A stretch of DNA of 64,000 bases from NCBI RefSeq assembly GCF_003933245.1, contig NZ_QUSX01000001.1, positions 558,001 to 622,000 of the forward strand. Direction: 5' to 3'. The position numbers and the translations under genes were made by a program. Shown here piece after piece: positions 37,740 through 46,079 of the stretch (its first letter is position 1; the number at the start of each line of letters is the position of its first letter). The notes under the pieces are model-generated. The model did no database searches and was not told the origin of the DNA. It saw nothing but the letters and a program-made list of their open reading frames with translations. The DNA comes from Maribacter algicola (lineage in GTDB: Bacteria; Bacteroidota; Bacteroidia; Flavobacteriales; Flavobacteriaceae).

Positions 37740-37882
37740 TTTGTTTGAATTGATTATATATTGTAAATATATTCTTACATTTTTTGAAGAAATAATATAT
37801 GTTGTATAACCACCCCAATATGTGGTGAATACTTTTTTATTATCTATTTAAGATTTCAGGATTTTATACGACCTAACAACTC

Positions 37883-38782
37883 CTATTTTGATAACTTGAA
37901 ATGTGTCAGATTCCAATAAATGGCACTAAAAAATGCCTTCAAATGTTCAAATTGACCTTTTAATAGAAATGTGATAAGATTTTTGGGAATGGACACCACG
38001 GTCTGAAACAGCATGCTGAACCATAGATATTTGGAAGAAAAATTTCTTCTGGCAAAGACTATCCTATTCCTTGCGATATAGTATGTTTTTAGTGGACTGT
38101 TCTTACCCGTGGACAATGATTCCTTATGTAGGATATATGACTTTGGTTGATAATAAATGGAATATCCCGCCCTTTTTATCATTTCGGCCCAGTCATGTTC
38201 CTCATAGTACAGGAAATACATTTCGTTCATCATGCCTACTTCTTCGATCACGTGTCTGGGCACCATCATGGCCGCTCCGTGAATGGAGGCTGTTTCCCCT
38301 TCGCTGTCATAGCTTCCATCATCGGTCTGATGATACCCAATGCTATGGTTCCTAATCGTCCATTTGTTCATGGGCGTATATCCGGCATATTGGATCTTAC
38401 TGGGGTCCCAATGAAATTTGATCTTGGGGCTTACCATACCAATGGTCGTATCCTTTTGTAACGTTTCCACCAAAGGCTCCAAAAAGTGTTCCGGTACTAT
38501 GGTATCGTTGTTGATGAACAGAAGATAGTCTCCTTTCGCCGCTTTCACCCCAAGGTTATTTCCGCCTGCAAAACCTAGGTTTTCATCGCTCTCGATCAAC
38601 ATAATTTCTGGGAAGGTCTTCTTGATTATGGACGGATCGTCATTTGGCGAAGCATTGTCCACCACAATGACCTCCACATTTTTGTACGAAAGGTTCCTCA
38701 AGGATTCCAAAAGATCCATCGTTACCCGTGATTCATTGTAGTTCACGGTAATGATGGAAACAAGAGGTAGGTTATTGTTCAT
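37883..38782 (-). CDS. Glycosyltransferase family 2 (rhamnosyltransferase-like)
   Basis: A 299-residue soluble GT2 of the WbbL/RfbF type: VSIITVNYNESRVTMDLLES, VVDNASPNDDPS and LLFINNDTIVPEHFLEPL (DxD-like NND) are present, and EVGMMNEMYFLYYEEHDWAEM is the conserved acceptor-side region. Proteins of this shape often transfer L-rhamnose, which fits the complete dTDP-rhamnose pathway nearby, but the donor is inferred. Confidence 0.87.
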   Translation of the reverse strand: MNNNLPLVSIITVNYNESRVTMDLLESLRNLSYKNVEVIVVDNASPNDDPSIIKKTFPEIMLIESDENLGFAGGNNLGVKAAKGDYLLFINNDTIVPEHFLEPLVETLQKDTTIGMVSPKIKFHWDPSKIQYAGYTPMNKWTIRNHSIGYHQTDDGSYDSEGETASIHGAAMMVPRHVIEEVGMMNEMYFLYYEEHDWAEMIKRAGYSIYYQPKSYILHKESLSTGKNSPLKTYYIARNRIVFARRNFSSKYLWFSMLFQTVVSIPKNLITFLLKGQFEHLKAFFSAIYWNLTHFKLSK

Positions 38783-38866
38783 GGGAAAATTGGTTTTATG
38801 GGCATCGCCAAAGGGTTTATTACCCTAGGATTGCCTCGAAATTAAAGGTTCGTTTTCAAAGAATGC

Positions 38867-38886
38867 CTCATGGGCTTGCCCCGAGG
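38867..38886. repeat. GC-rich hairpin element between GT2 and wzy
   Basis: CCTCATGGGCTTGCCCGAGG can form a stem (CCTC/GAGG and GGGC/GCCC) in otherwise AT-rich DNA. Similar GC-rich hairpins are dispersed in flavobacterial genomes. It could be a transcript-stabilising or attenuating structure between the O-antigen-ligase-like gene and the downstream GT2. The rest of 38783-38998 shows no gene. Confidence 0.4.
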
Positions 38887-38998
38887 TAATTTTCATATAG
38901 CCCGCTTTCCGACTTCGAAAATACAGGGCCCATCTATTTTTTTTATGTTACTGTCGACGAATGGTCGTTTGCCATATTCGAGCAATTCGTTTTACTGG

Positions 38999-40492
38999 TT
39001 AAGCCGCAAGGGCCTTTTTCTCTATAGCCTCCTCGTTCTCCAACAACCCCTTCTCCTCCAAGATTTTTCTATCCATTTTGGGGGCTATGAACATAAATAC
39101 CATGCCCGTATACATCAAGATACACGTTGGAAACTGTCCAAAAACCCCATTGCCGTAGGATGCCAACATAATACCCGCCATCCCACAGACCAAGGCCGTT
39201 ATCTGGCCTTTGAGCCAGACGTCCCTGATCTTGTACATCACATTATAGGCACCGGTCACCAAAATGAAAAAGAGAATGAACAGATGAAGATACAGTCCCA
39301 CAACACCGGTATCCGCCCAAACGGCCACAAACCAGCTATCCGTTGCCGTGTTGGCCAAAAAGGTATTTGGGGAAAAGCGCTTGCCCCAATTTCCCGTGGA
39401 GCCGATACCCCCACCCAAGGGTCTTGTGGCCAAATAGCCCCTGAGCTTTTCCTGATTTATCCTACGCATTTCCAAGGATGCGTCATTGGGGTCGAAGGCA
39501 GTACGCATACGCCGTATCTGGTCATTATCGTTTCCAATGGTGGTGTACTTGAAAAAAACGAACACCCCAATACCCATAAGCACCCCCATGATGATACTGG
39601 GCATGTGCTTTCGCACCAGAATGAACATAACGCCCCCCATAGCAGGAACCGCAATGGCCCCGCGCGTTCCGGATATCATCATTCCAATGAGTCCGGCCAT
39701 GGCCACCACCCCACAAAAAAGCTGAAACTTCCTGTTTTTGGCAAAGAGCGCCAAAATACCGAATACAACACCCGTATGCCCCTGCGAGGCACCGAATTGG
39801 CCAGCATCGGAATAAAAGGAAAAGATGCGCAATTTCCCGAAAAGGATATGGGTCACGTCGCCACCGGCGTCCAACCAGGCCTGTTCCCACTTGTCCACCC
39901 CAAAGATGAGCTGTTGCATCCCTTTGAGGGTGGCCATAAAGGAAAGTACGCCCCAGATGATAAAGAACACATGCAAGTCCTTATGCTTATTGAACAATAT
40001 AAAGACCAAGGGAACGAACAACCATTGGTAAAGGGCCAAACCTCGCATGGCATAAAACCAGGCCGCCACACTTACAGCTTCGGGATTTACGATCTGTAGC
40101 ACGGCGTAACCGAACCAAACGGACACCAACAACGTCAGTTGGGAACTTGCCCTACTCCAAGGAACCTTTATTTTAAAGGCCTTAAAGAACAAGGAAAGGT
40201 ACATGAGCACCATGATGCCATCCATGAGCAGTCCCCAGGTCATGGGAATATACCTGCCGATACCCAATACAAAAAAGTTGAAAATGAGTATGGTGATGAT
40301 ACCGATTCTTGGATTTACGAACAGCGCACCCACATACATGGCGACCAAAGGCAGTACCAGAACGGCCAAAGTGGCCACGATACCCTTTGTTGCCGTTAGG
40401 TAGGAGGTTATCAATATCACGGAAAGCAGCAATGCCACTGGCAAGGGCTTCCTCAAGTGATCAGGACCATGTGTGGTTAAAAACGGATTCAT
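38999..40492 (-). CDS. O-antigen polymerase/ligase family membrane protein (Wzy-like)
   Basis: About 497 residues with roughly twelve membrane helices and a large loop (PWSRASSQLTLLVSV onward, and a soluble stretch near EMRRINQEKLRGYLATRPLGG). The PLGGGIGSTGNWGKRF segment followed by TDSWFVAVWADTGVVGLYLHL is the Wzy_C/O-antigen-ligase signature. Acts in the inner membrane, probably joining lipid-linked repeat units. I chose ATG 40492 because it overlaps the flippase stop by 4 bases (ATGA); an ATG at 40501 would add three residues. Confidence 0.88.
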   Translation of the reverse strand: MNPFLTTHGPDHLRKPLPVALLLSVILITSYLTATKGIVATLAVLVLPLVAMYVGALFVNPRIGIITILIFNFFVLGIGRYIPMTWGLLMDGIMVLMYLSLFFKAFKIKVPWSRASSQLTLLVSVWFGYAVLQIVNPEAVSVAAWFYAMRGLALYQWLFVPLVFILFNKHKDLHVFFIIWGVLSFMATLKGMQQLIFGVDKWEQAWLDAGGDVTHILFGKLRIFSFYSDAGQFGASQGHTGVVFGILALFAKNRKFQLFCGVVAMAGLIGMMISGTRGAIAVPAMGGVMFILVRKHMPSIIMGVLMGIGVFVFFKYTTIGNDNDQIRRMRTAFDPNDASLEMRRINQEKLRGYLATRPLGGGIGSTGNWGKRFSPNTFLANTATDSWFVAVWADTGVVGLYLHLFILFFILVTGAYNVMYKIRDVWLKGQITALVCGMAGIMLASYGNGVFGQFPTCILMYTGMVFMFIAPKMDRKILEEKGLLENEEAIEKKALAA

Positions 40493-41835
40493 GGCGCCCA
40501 ATTGGATTTTAATTTTTTTACGAAAAGGATGCTCTCCAAAAACATTTCCCTGATATGAATCTGAAGCTCCCTTCGTACATAAAAGAACCCGAGAAAGATA
40601 CCCAAGAGCGTGAAAAACACAGTGCCAATGGCAACGGCAATCAAACTTTTGAAAACGAAGACGGCCAACAAATCCACCAAAATATTGGCCGAAGCCATGA
40701 ACAATACTTTATAAAGGTTGTATTTGGGTTTGTTCAAACTGTCCAATAAAACCCCCGTAAAACGGTCAATGGGCAATAACAGGACATACACGGTAAACAC
40801 CCTAAAAATAACGGCCAATAAGTGAAGGGATTCCTTGTATTCCGTACCTCCCAGTAGCAAGATCAATTCTTCCGCGAATACGAAACTAACAAGTGCCACG
40901 GGAAGGAACAATAAGGTCACTGCCCCGGAATAGGTGTAAAAAATACTTCGGGCACCTAAAATATCGCCTTCCAAACATTTTTTGGACATCCTGGGATAGG
41001 CCGTCATGGAAAAACTATGCAGGGGAATACCCAGTAAATCGGTTAATTTAAGTGGGATGGCATACATGGCAATTCCGGCGGAGCCCAAAAAAGGACTAAG
41101 GCCGATAATAAAAGTATCCGCACTTTTTAATAAACTAGAACTGATTAGGGTTCCCATGGAATATTTCCCAAAATTCACCAAGCGTCTTTCAACATCCCTC
41201 CGGGCATAGCCCAGGAAAAAGAGTCCGTCCCACTTTTTTAGGGTACACGCCACGCCGGAAATAAAGTTCACCGCGATGTTCACCACAATAATCGCGGTAA
41301 GGCCATAATGGAAAAACCAATAGTTGAAAACAAGGAATATCAAGAACAGAACCACATTGGACAAACGTATGTACATCATCCTTCTAAAATTCTGTTCTGC
41401 CTGAAAAAGGGCCAAGGCATTGTTCCAACTTAAATTTGCAAAGGCCAATAAGGGATACCAAACAAGAAATAGATAGTAGCCCTGGGCAAGTTGAATTTGC
41501 CCTATTTTCACAAGAAAAAGAAAGCTCCAGCATAGCACCGAAATACCGAGTACAAGTGCTAGGTTTATCCGGAAGGTAGCGCCCAACAGCCGTTTTCTCA
41601 ATAGTTCATCGGCACCGGAAAGCTCCCTAACGGCAGCAGTTCTGGTAAGTCCAAACCGCAATAGATCCACAAAAGTCGCCAAGGTGATAAAAAGCACCCA
41701 ATCCCCAAAGGACTCCTTTGGCAATTGCCGTGTCAACAACACAAAACTCAAGAGACCGGAAAAAGCCACGCTTACGTTGGACAACAACGAAGCAAGGTTT
41801 TTTTCCCTTCCCAATTTTAATAGTTTACGTATCAT
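40489..41835 (-). CDS. Polysaccharide flippase (Wzx-like)
   Basis: A 448-residue MATE/MOP-type membrane protein with about 12-14 helices. It opens KNLASLLSNVSVAFSGLLSFVLLTRQLP, typical of Wzx/RfbX proteins, and contains RFGLTRTAAVRELSG in the first cytoplasmic loop. It should flip undecaprenyl-linked repeat units to the periplasmic face. Its ATG overlaps the co-polymerase stop by one base (TAATG) and its stop overlaps the polymerase start, so these three products are translated together. Confidence 0.9.
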   Translation of the reverse strand: MIRKLLKLGREKNLASLLSNVSVAFSGLLSFVLLTRQLPKESFGDWVLFITLATFVDLLRFGLTRTAAVRELSGADELLRKRLLGATFRINLALVLGISVLCWSFLFLVKIGQIQLAQGYYLFLVWYPLLAFANLSWNNALALFQAEQNFRRMMYIRLSNVVLFLIFLVFNYWFFHYGLTAIIVVNIAVNFISGVACTLKKWDGLFFLGYARRDVERRLVNFGKYSMGTLISSSLLKSADTFIIGLSPFLGSAGIAMYAIPLKLTDLLGIPLHSFSMTAYPRMSKKCLEGDILGARSIFYTYSGAVTLLFLPVALVSFVFAEELILLLGGTEYKESLHLLAVIFRVFTVYVLLLPIDRFTGVLLDSLNKPKYNLYKVLFMASANILVDLLAVFVFKSLIAVAIGTVFFTLLGIFLGFFYVRRELQIHIREMFLESILFVKKLKSNWAP

Positions 41836-44066
41836 TAGGCGATGGATCTTTTGTTGAAAAACCGGAACTGAACTACCTGTTTCATAAATTTTCTGAACAA
41901 GGACCGCTTTTTGGGCAGCTCCCCTAGGACGGTCTCCATTTCCAAGACCTTAACACCGTTAAGAATAATGGTAGGTTCCGGCCCTGTAGTGGCCTCTTTA
42001 AAGAGCCTAAGCGCATTTTTATCCGCTTCGCTCCATGCGCGATTTGCACGGGTGACCAAAAAGGTATAGTCCATGGTAGAGGCCAATTTCACTGGAAACG
42101 GGTTCTTTATGATTCCGGGAATCTCCAATACCACAAAATCGAACAAGGAATAATCCTGAATGGAATCCTCGCTATCGAATTCATGGATTTCCGAAATCTT
42201 GTACAACCTGTCGTTCACCGGATAGGTGATTTTTTGATAGTATTTGCTTTGAATTCCCAAGTCCTGTACATCATATGTGATATGCAACACCTTATAATCC
42301 AGTTCACAGAGCTTGGTAATCAAATTCTTGCAGATAAAGGACTTGCCTTCATGCTCTTGGGTGGAGAACAACATATTGACCACAGGCTTCTCCATTTCGG
42401 ATTTTTTGTACTGGTTCAACAAAACGTTCCGGGATATCGCATTAACGGCCTTGTTTTGAATAAACGCATAGTCAATACCTTTATCCTCCAAGTTGATGAC
42501 CGGAAAAATGGAGGATACACTGAGTTCTATCTTATCCTCCGCCCTCGCCGCCGTATTGATATTACTGTCTAAAAATTCCAACAGGAAGATGACAATAACG
42601 ACCAGTAAAAAACCTACAATTCCTGCAACCGCTACCAGCATCATTCGCTTGCTTGGTTTTGGGTTTATGGGATAATAGGGAACTTCGGTAAGTTTTATGT
42701 TGGATTTTAGCTCCACATTCTGCTGTTTCAATTTGGCCAATCCCAAACTGTGCAACAAGCTTAGGTATTCCCGCTCCGCAATGTCGATTTTCCGTTCCAA
42801 GCGCTTCATGGTCGCTCCCAGGGGCGAAAATTTCTTGTAAAGCTCCTCAAACTCAAGGCGCTTTTGCTCCATTACCTGTAATTGCGCGTTGTACCCTTCG
42901 TATTCGATAGTATTCTGTAACCAGGTTGCCAGAATATTTGTGGATGCCACACTTTTATTGTCGTAATCGGTTTGATAGAGATCTTCTACCTGTGAGGAAA
43001 GTTTTGCCTCAATTTCCGCCACCTCTTTCATTTTATCGGTCATCCTGTTGGAATCCGATGCAGACAAAGTGGAATCTTTTTTCATACCCAGACTGCCCAT
43101 GGATATCTCAAAATTCAAAAGGGAGAGTTTCTTGCGGAGTTCCATGATGTTCTCACTGGCGATCCGCTTTTTTTCATGGGTGGCCAACTTGGACTCCAAT
43201 TCATCCAAAATGGCCTTGGATGCATGGAACTTTCTATATATTTCAAAATACTTTATCTCAAATTCCTCTTTCTCCGCAGCTATGTGCTTGGTCTGTTCGT
43301 TGTAATTAAAAATATTATGTGTCCTATTGAAATCAAGCAACTCATCTTCCGCCTCCTTTAAATGGACTGTAGAATTGTTGAGCTGCCCCTCAAAATATTT
43401 CACAACTGCATCGGACTGGTTTACCTTGATATCGGCATTTAGCTTTACAAAGACCTCGCACAATATCAACAACGTATTCTGACAAATGGCCGCATCATCG
43501 GATTCATATTGGATATCAACAAAATCACTATTGGATATCCTATTAAGACCTACTTTTCCCGATATTTTTTCGATGCTATAATCCGGATGATCCAAATTTA
43601 TTAGCTTGTAGATATAGTTGGAATGGCCGGAATCCTTCAAGGCGACAAAGTTCTCCAAGGTTTTTTCCACGTCGCCCTTTACCACCAGGTCCTTGACTTC
43701 CCGTGGAACTTCCTCCAAAAGGGATTCATATTTTTCCGCGGAAATAATTTTAGGGTTGGATTCGCCCAAAGCCATGTGCTGGGCAAAAAGATGGAGTCCT
43801 ACCGCTTCAATCGTGGTCCTTGCCTTAATGAGGTTCAACAGGTTGTCATAGGCGGTATTGGCCGCCCTAAAATCTATTTTGGTGTCCTCCAATTCTATGG
43901 TGGAACCTGATGCGATTCCCGTATACACCCTTGCTTTGGAATCATAGGTCTTGGGTTGGTCCATGGTCAAATAGAATACCATGGTCGCCAAAATAATGGG
44001 CATACCGATCAGGAGGCCTATGTGCCTCATTAAAAGACGGACGAAAAAAAGTAGGTTAAACTTCAT
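41835..44066 (-). CDS. Polysaccharide co-polymerase (Wzz/GNVR) with degenerate BY-kinase-like domain
   Basis: A 743-residue inner-membrane protein. The Wzz domain has membrane helices at about 14-33 and 475-498, with long coiled-coils between residues 220 and 450. The C-terminal 230 residues have the BY-kinase fold but altered motifs. The P-loop STQEHEGKSF (568-577) keeps GKS; the Walker A' region is ITYDVQD instead of the usual IDADxR, and the Walker B-like FDFVVLEIPG has Glu where Asp is normal. No Tyr cluster is present at the C-terminus (NKRSIA). It likely controls chain length and export but is probably not a tyrosine kinase. One-base overlaps on both sides. Confidence 0.87.
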   Translation of the reverse strand: MKFNLLFFVRLLMRHIGLLIGMPIILATMVFYLTMDQPKTYDSKARVYTGIASGSTIELEDTKIDFRAANTAYDNLLNLIKARTTIEAVGLHLFAQHMALGESNPKIISAEKYESLLEEVPREVKDLVVKGDVEKTLENFVALKDSGHSNYIYKLINLDHPDYSIEKISGKVGLNRISNSDFVDIQYESDDAAICQNTLLILCEVFVKLNADIKVNQSDAVVKYFEGQLNNSTVHLKEAEDELLDFNRTHNIFNYNEQTKHIAAEKEEFEIKYFEIYRKFHASKAILDELESKLATHEKKRIASENIMELRKKLSLLNFEISMGSLGMKKDSTLSASDSNRMTDKMKEVAEIEAKLSSQVEDLYQTDYDNKSVASTNILATWLQNTIEYEGYNAQLQVMEQKRLEFEELYKKFSPLGATMKRLERKIDIAEREYLSLLHSLGLAKLKQQNVELKSNIKLTEVPYYPINPKPSKRMMLVAVAGIVGFLLVVIVIFLLEFLDSNINTAARAEDKIELSVSSIFPVINLEDKGIDYAFIQNKAVNAISRNVLLNQYKKSEMEKPVVNMLFSTQEHEGKSFICKNLITKLCELDYKVLHITYDVQDLGIQSKYYQKITYPVNDRLYKISEIHEFDSEDSIQDYSLFDFVVLEIPGIIKNPFPVKLASTMDYTFLVTRANRAWSEADKNALRLFKEATTGPEPTIILNGVKVLEMETVLGELPKKRSLFRKFMKQVVQFRFFNKRSIA

Positions 44067-44860
44067 TATATATCAAAATCCGCTCCTGTAATATTTTCCA
44101 ATGCCATGACCGCGGCCACAAAATCGGAGCGTTGTAGTTCGTAATTCATGGATGCCTGGTTCATCATTTGCTGTAAACGGGTGTACTCCGTAACCGAGAT
44201 GACCCCGTTGGCGAAGTCCTTTTCCGCCCTTAGGGACTGTACCCTAAAAGTGTCCACAATGGCATTGGCCAGAAAGAACATGCGGTGAATTTTCAACAAG
44301 TCGTTGTAAAGTATGGTGACCTGTTGTTCCAGTTCCATTTCCGCCACTTCGGTTTCATAGCGTGCCTTTTCCGCCTCGCCCTTGGCACTTAAAATTTTGG
44401 CCCTTCTATTGATGATCGCCGATAGGGGTAAACGAACCGATACACCAAGCTGATACCTGCTCTGCTCTGTCGAAAACAAGGCCTGACTTTGGGGATCGCC
44501 CGCAATTTGGGAATTGCTCAGGTTGTCAAAAATACCGTAGTTGTATCCGGCCTCCAGATTGATATACTGTAACCAGGCACGTTGTTCAAAGGAAACAACG
44601 CCATCCCTGTATTGCTGTTCGTTGAGGGTCACCTTTAAAAAAGGGGAATGCTCCTTGGCCATCACGACCAAAGAATCCAAAGGGGGTAGTTTTTTGCTGA
44701 TGTCGTTAACCTCGAGACCATTGGCTATGAAGTCATTGATATCCTGGGCCATTGCCATTCTCACCATCAATAAAAATATATAGGGAAGGGTACGGCGCAG
44801 AAACTGCGCGGTACGCTTCCTATCAAAATCAGCAATTATAGTATTATAGGGTAGTTTCAA
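44066..44860 (-). CDS. Half-length TolC-family outer-membrane protein
   Basis: A 264-residue protein with an N-terminal signal (LRRTLPYIFLLMVRMAMAQ). The mature part resembles one OEP repeat of TolC: a long helix (LDSLVVMAKEHSPFLKVTLN), a beta-hairpin (LQYINLEAGYNYGIF with YQLGVSVRLPLSAII), then long helices (AKGEAEKARYETEVAEMELE and TEYTRLQQMMNQASMNYELQ). TolC proteins normally have two such repeats and about 430-470 residues; here only one is present with no sign of frame loss. It is embedded between GT2 and the co-polymerase with overlaps on both sides, so it probably serves polysaccharide export. Stoichiometry and function are inferred. Confidence 0.75.
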   Translation of the reverse strand: MKLPYNTIIADFDRKRTAQFLRRTLPYIFLLMVRMAMAQDINDFIANGLEVNDISKKLPPLDSLVVMAKEHSPFLKVTLNEQQYRDGVVSFEQRAWLQYINLEAGYNYGIFDNLSNSQIAGDPQSQALFSTEQSRYQLGVSVRLPLSAIINRRAKILSAKGEAEKARYETEVAEMELEQQVTILYNDLLKIHRMFFLANAIVDTFRVQSLRAEKDFANGVISVTEYTRLQQMMNQASMNYELQRSDFVAAVMALENITGADFDI

Positions 44861-45686
44861 TTTCCAAGGCTTTTAGAGTGGTCCTTACTGTTTCGTTTTG
44901 GGGGTAAAATCTATCGTTGCAAAATGGAAAGGGCCTACCCGGTTCCCTGGCCGGTGGTAAGGCCGTGTGGACCGATATGGGTACGTATTTGAATTTACCG
45001 GAGTTGTTCAAGGCGATAGCTACCATACCATCATCGCAACCGGATACTACTTTTAAATCTGTATTGTAGCCAAATTTTACCATGGTTTCCCTTCGATACG
45101 CCATGGCCACAGCACGTATATGCTTTATCCTTGAGGAAAATCCAAGGGAAAGTTTGGTCCTGAAATAGTGCACTTTTGCCCAATTCCTTAGCCACATCTT
45201 CAAAGGGAGCTGAAAATCCTGTTGGTAGCTTTGTGATATGGAATAGCATAATACCAACTTGGGATGCTCATAAAAGGGCAAAACCATTTTGTCAATATAA
45301 TACGGATCGTAAATACTATCCGGGTCCATGGTACAGACAATTTCTCCCTTCGCCTCCTCCAAACCCTTTTGTCTGGCATGCGTGATTCCCTGATTTTTTT
45401 CATGGACTACTTTTGCACCTACTGTTTTCAAAATGTCCTTTGTGGCAACATCCGCATTGTTGTCTATAAAAATGACCTCGTACGGCAAAATGGTCTTTAG
45501 CTTGGAAAGGGAAAACATATGGGCCATTAAGGTTTCCTTGGCCCTAAAAACAGGAATCAAAAGACTGGCCATGGGCTGCTCCACCTTGCTAAGAAGCTCA
45601 AAGTAGCGGGTTATGTGATTCAAATCCGCAGGGGAAAGGTCTTCTGGAAGCTTTCCAAAATATTTTTTATAATCCGTAACGTTCAT
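44844..45686 (-). CDS. Glycosyltransferase family 2
   Basis: A 280-residue GT2 lacking membrane helices: MASLLIPVFRAKETLMAHMF, VIFIDNNADVATKDIL, TMDPDSIYDPYYIDKMV (DPD as the DxD motif) and KVVSGCDDGMVAIAL (acceptor Asp pair) are in order. Its first 35 residues (YKKYFGKLPEDLSPADL) form a helical leader unusual for GT2. The 3' end overlaps the TolC-like start by 17 bases, showing tight coupling in the operon. Confidence 0.85.
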   Translation of the reverse strand: MNVTDYKKYFGKLPEDLSPADLNHITRYFELLSKVEQPMASLLIPVFRAKETLMAHMFSLSKLKTILPYEVIFIDNNADVATKDILKTVGAKVVHEKNQGITHARQKGLEEAKGEIVCTMDPDSIYDPYYIDKMVLPFYEHPKLVLCYSISQSYQQDFQLPLKMWLRNWAKVHYFRTKLSLGFSSRIKHIRAVAMAYRRETMVKFGYNTDLKVVSGCDDGMVAIALNNSGKFKYVPISVHTALPPAREPGRPFPFCNDRFYPQNETVRTTLKALEIETTL

Positions 45687-45700
45687 GGGAATAGCGGTTA

Positions 45701-46003
45701 TTAAACCCTATCGGTACTAAGAATATAGTCCGTTTTGGTGGTGTGCATGATTTTTGAGATATTGGAATTGTGCCTACCGATAATGTGGATTATCTTATTG
45801 TCACTGGCCACTTCCCTATAAAACCGCTCAAAAAAGTGTGCGGCGGACGAGTCCATCTCCGTCACTTTCTCAATGCTAACCAAGAGTTTTTCAGATTTCT
45901 CCAAAATTGCCTGGAAGTAGGTTCTTAAAATGCCCAGATTCTGGGACGTTACCCTACCGCTTATTTCAAAAAGTCCGTCTTTGTCTTCTATTCGTAATGC
46001 CAT
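45701..46003 (-). CDS. STAS-domain protein (anti-sigma-factor-antagonist fold)
   Basis: A 100-residue protein with the predicted STAS fold: FEISGRVTSQNLGILRTYF, KLLVSIEKVTEMDSSAAHFF and IIHIIGRHNSNISKIM. The loop EMDSSAAHFF carries Asp51-Ser52-Ser53, equivalent to the DSxG segment whose Ser is phosphorylated in SpoIIAA-like proteins. No partner kinase or sigma factor is next to it; instead it lies between the sugar transferase and a GT2 inside the exopolysaccharide operon. It may be a phosphorylation-controlled switch acting on polymer synthesis. Fold assignment is by pattern and moderately sure. Confidence 0.72.
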   Translation of the reverse strand: MALRIEDKDGLFEISGRVTSQNLGILRTYFQAILEKSEKLLVSIEKVTEMDSSAAHFFERFYREVASDNKIIHIIGRHNSNISKIMHTTKTDYILSTDRV

Positions 46004-46079
46004 GCTGTTATGTTTTGATTCATCCTGTTTGGTTCCTATTTATGTTATGAGGTAAGATTTTAGGGTTTTCTAAGGATAG

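Noticed and set aside
37810..37835. Terminator between the GT2 and ugd genes
   Set aside because: ACCAC/GTGGT stem is only 5 bases and lacks a T-run on the transcribed strand.
38870..40099. 409-codon forward open frame
   Set aside because: Antisense to the Wzy-like gene, composition rich in His, Gly and Pro without any domain; a frame shadow.
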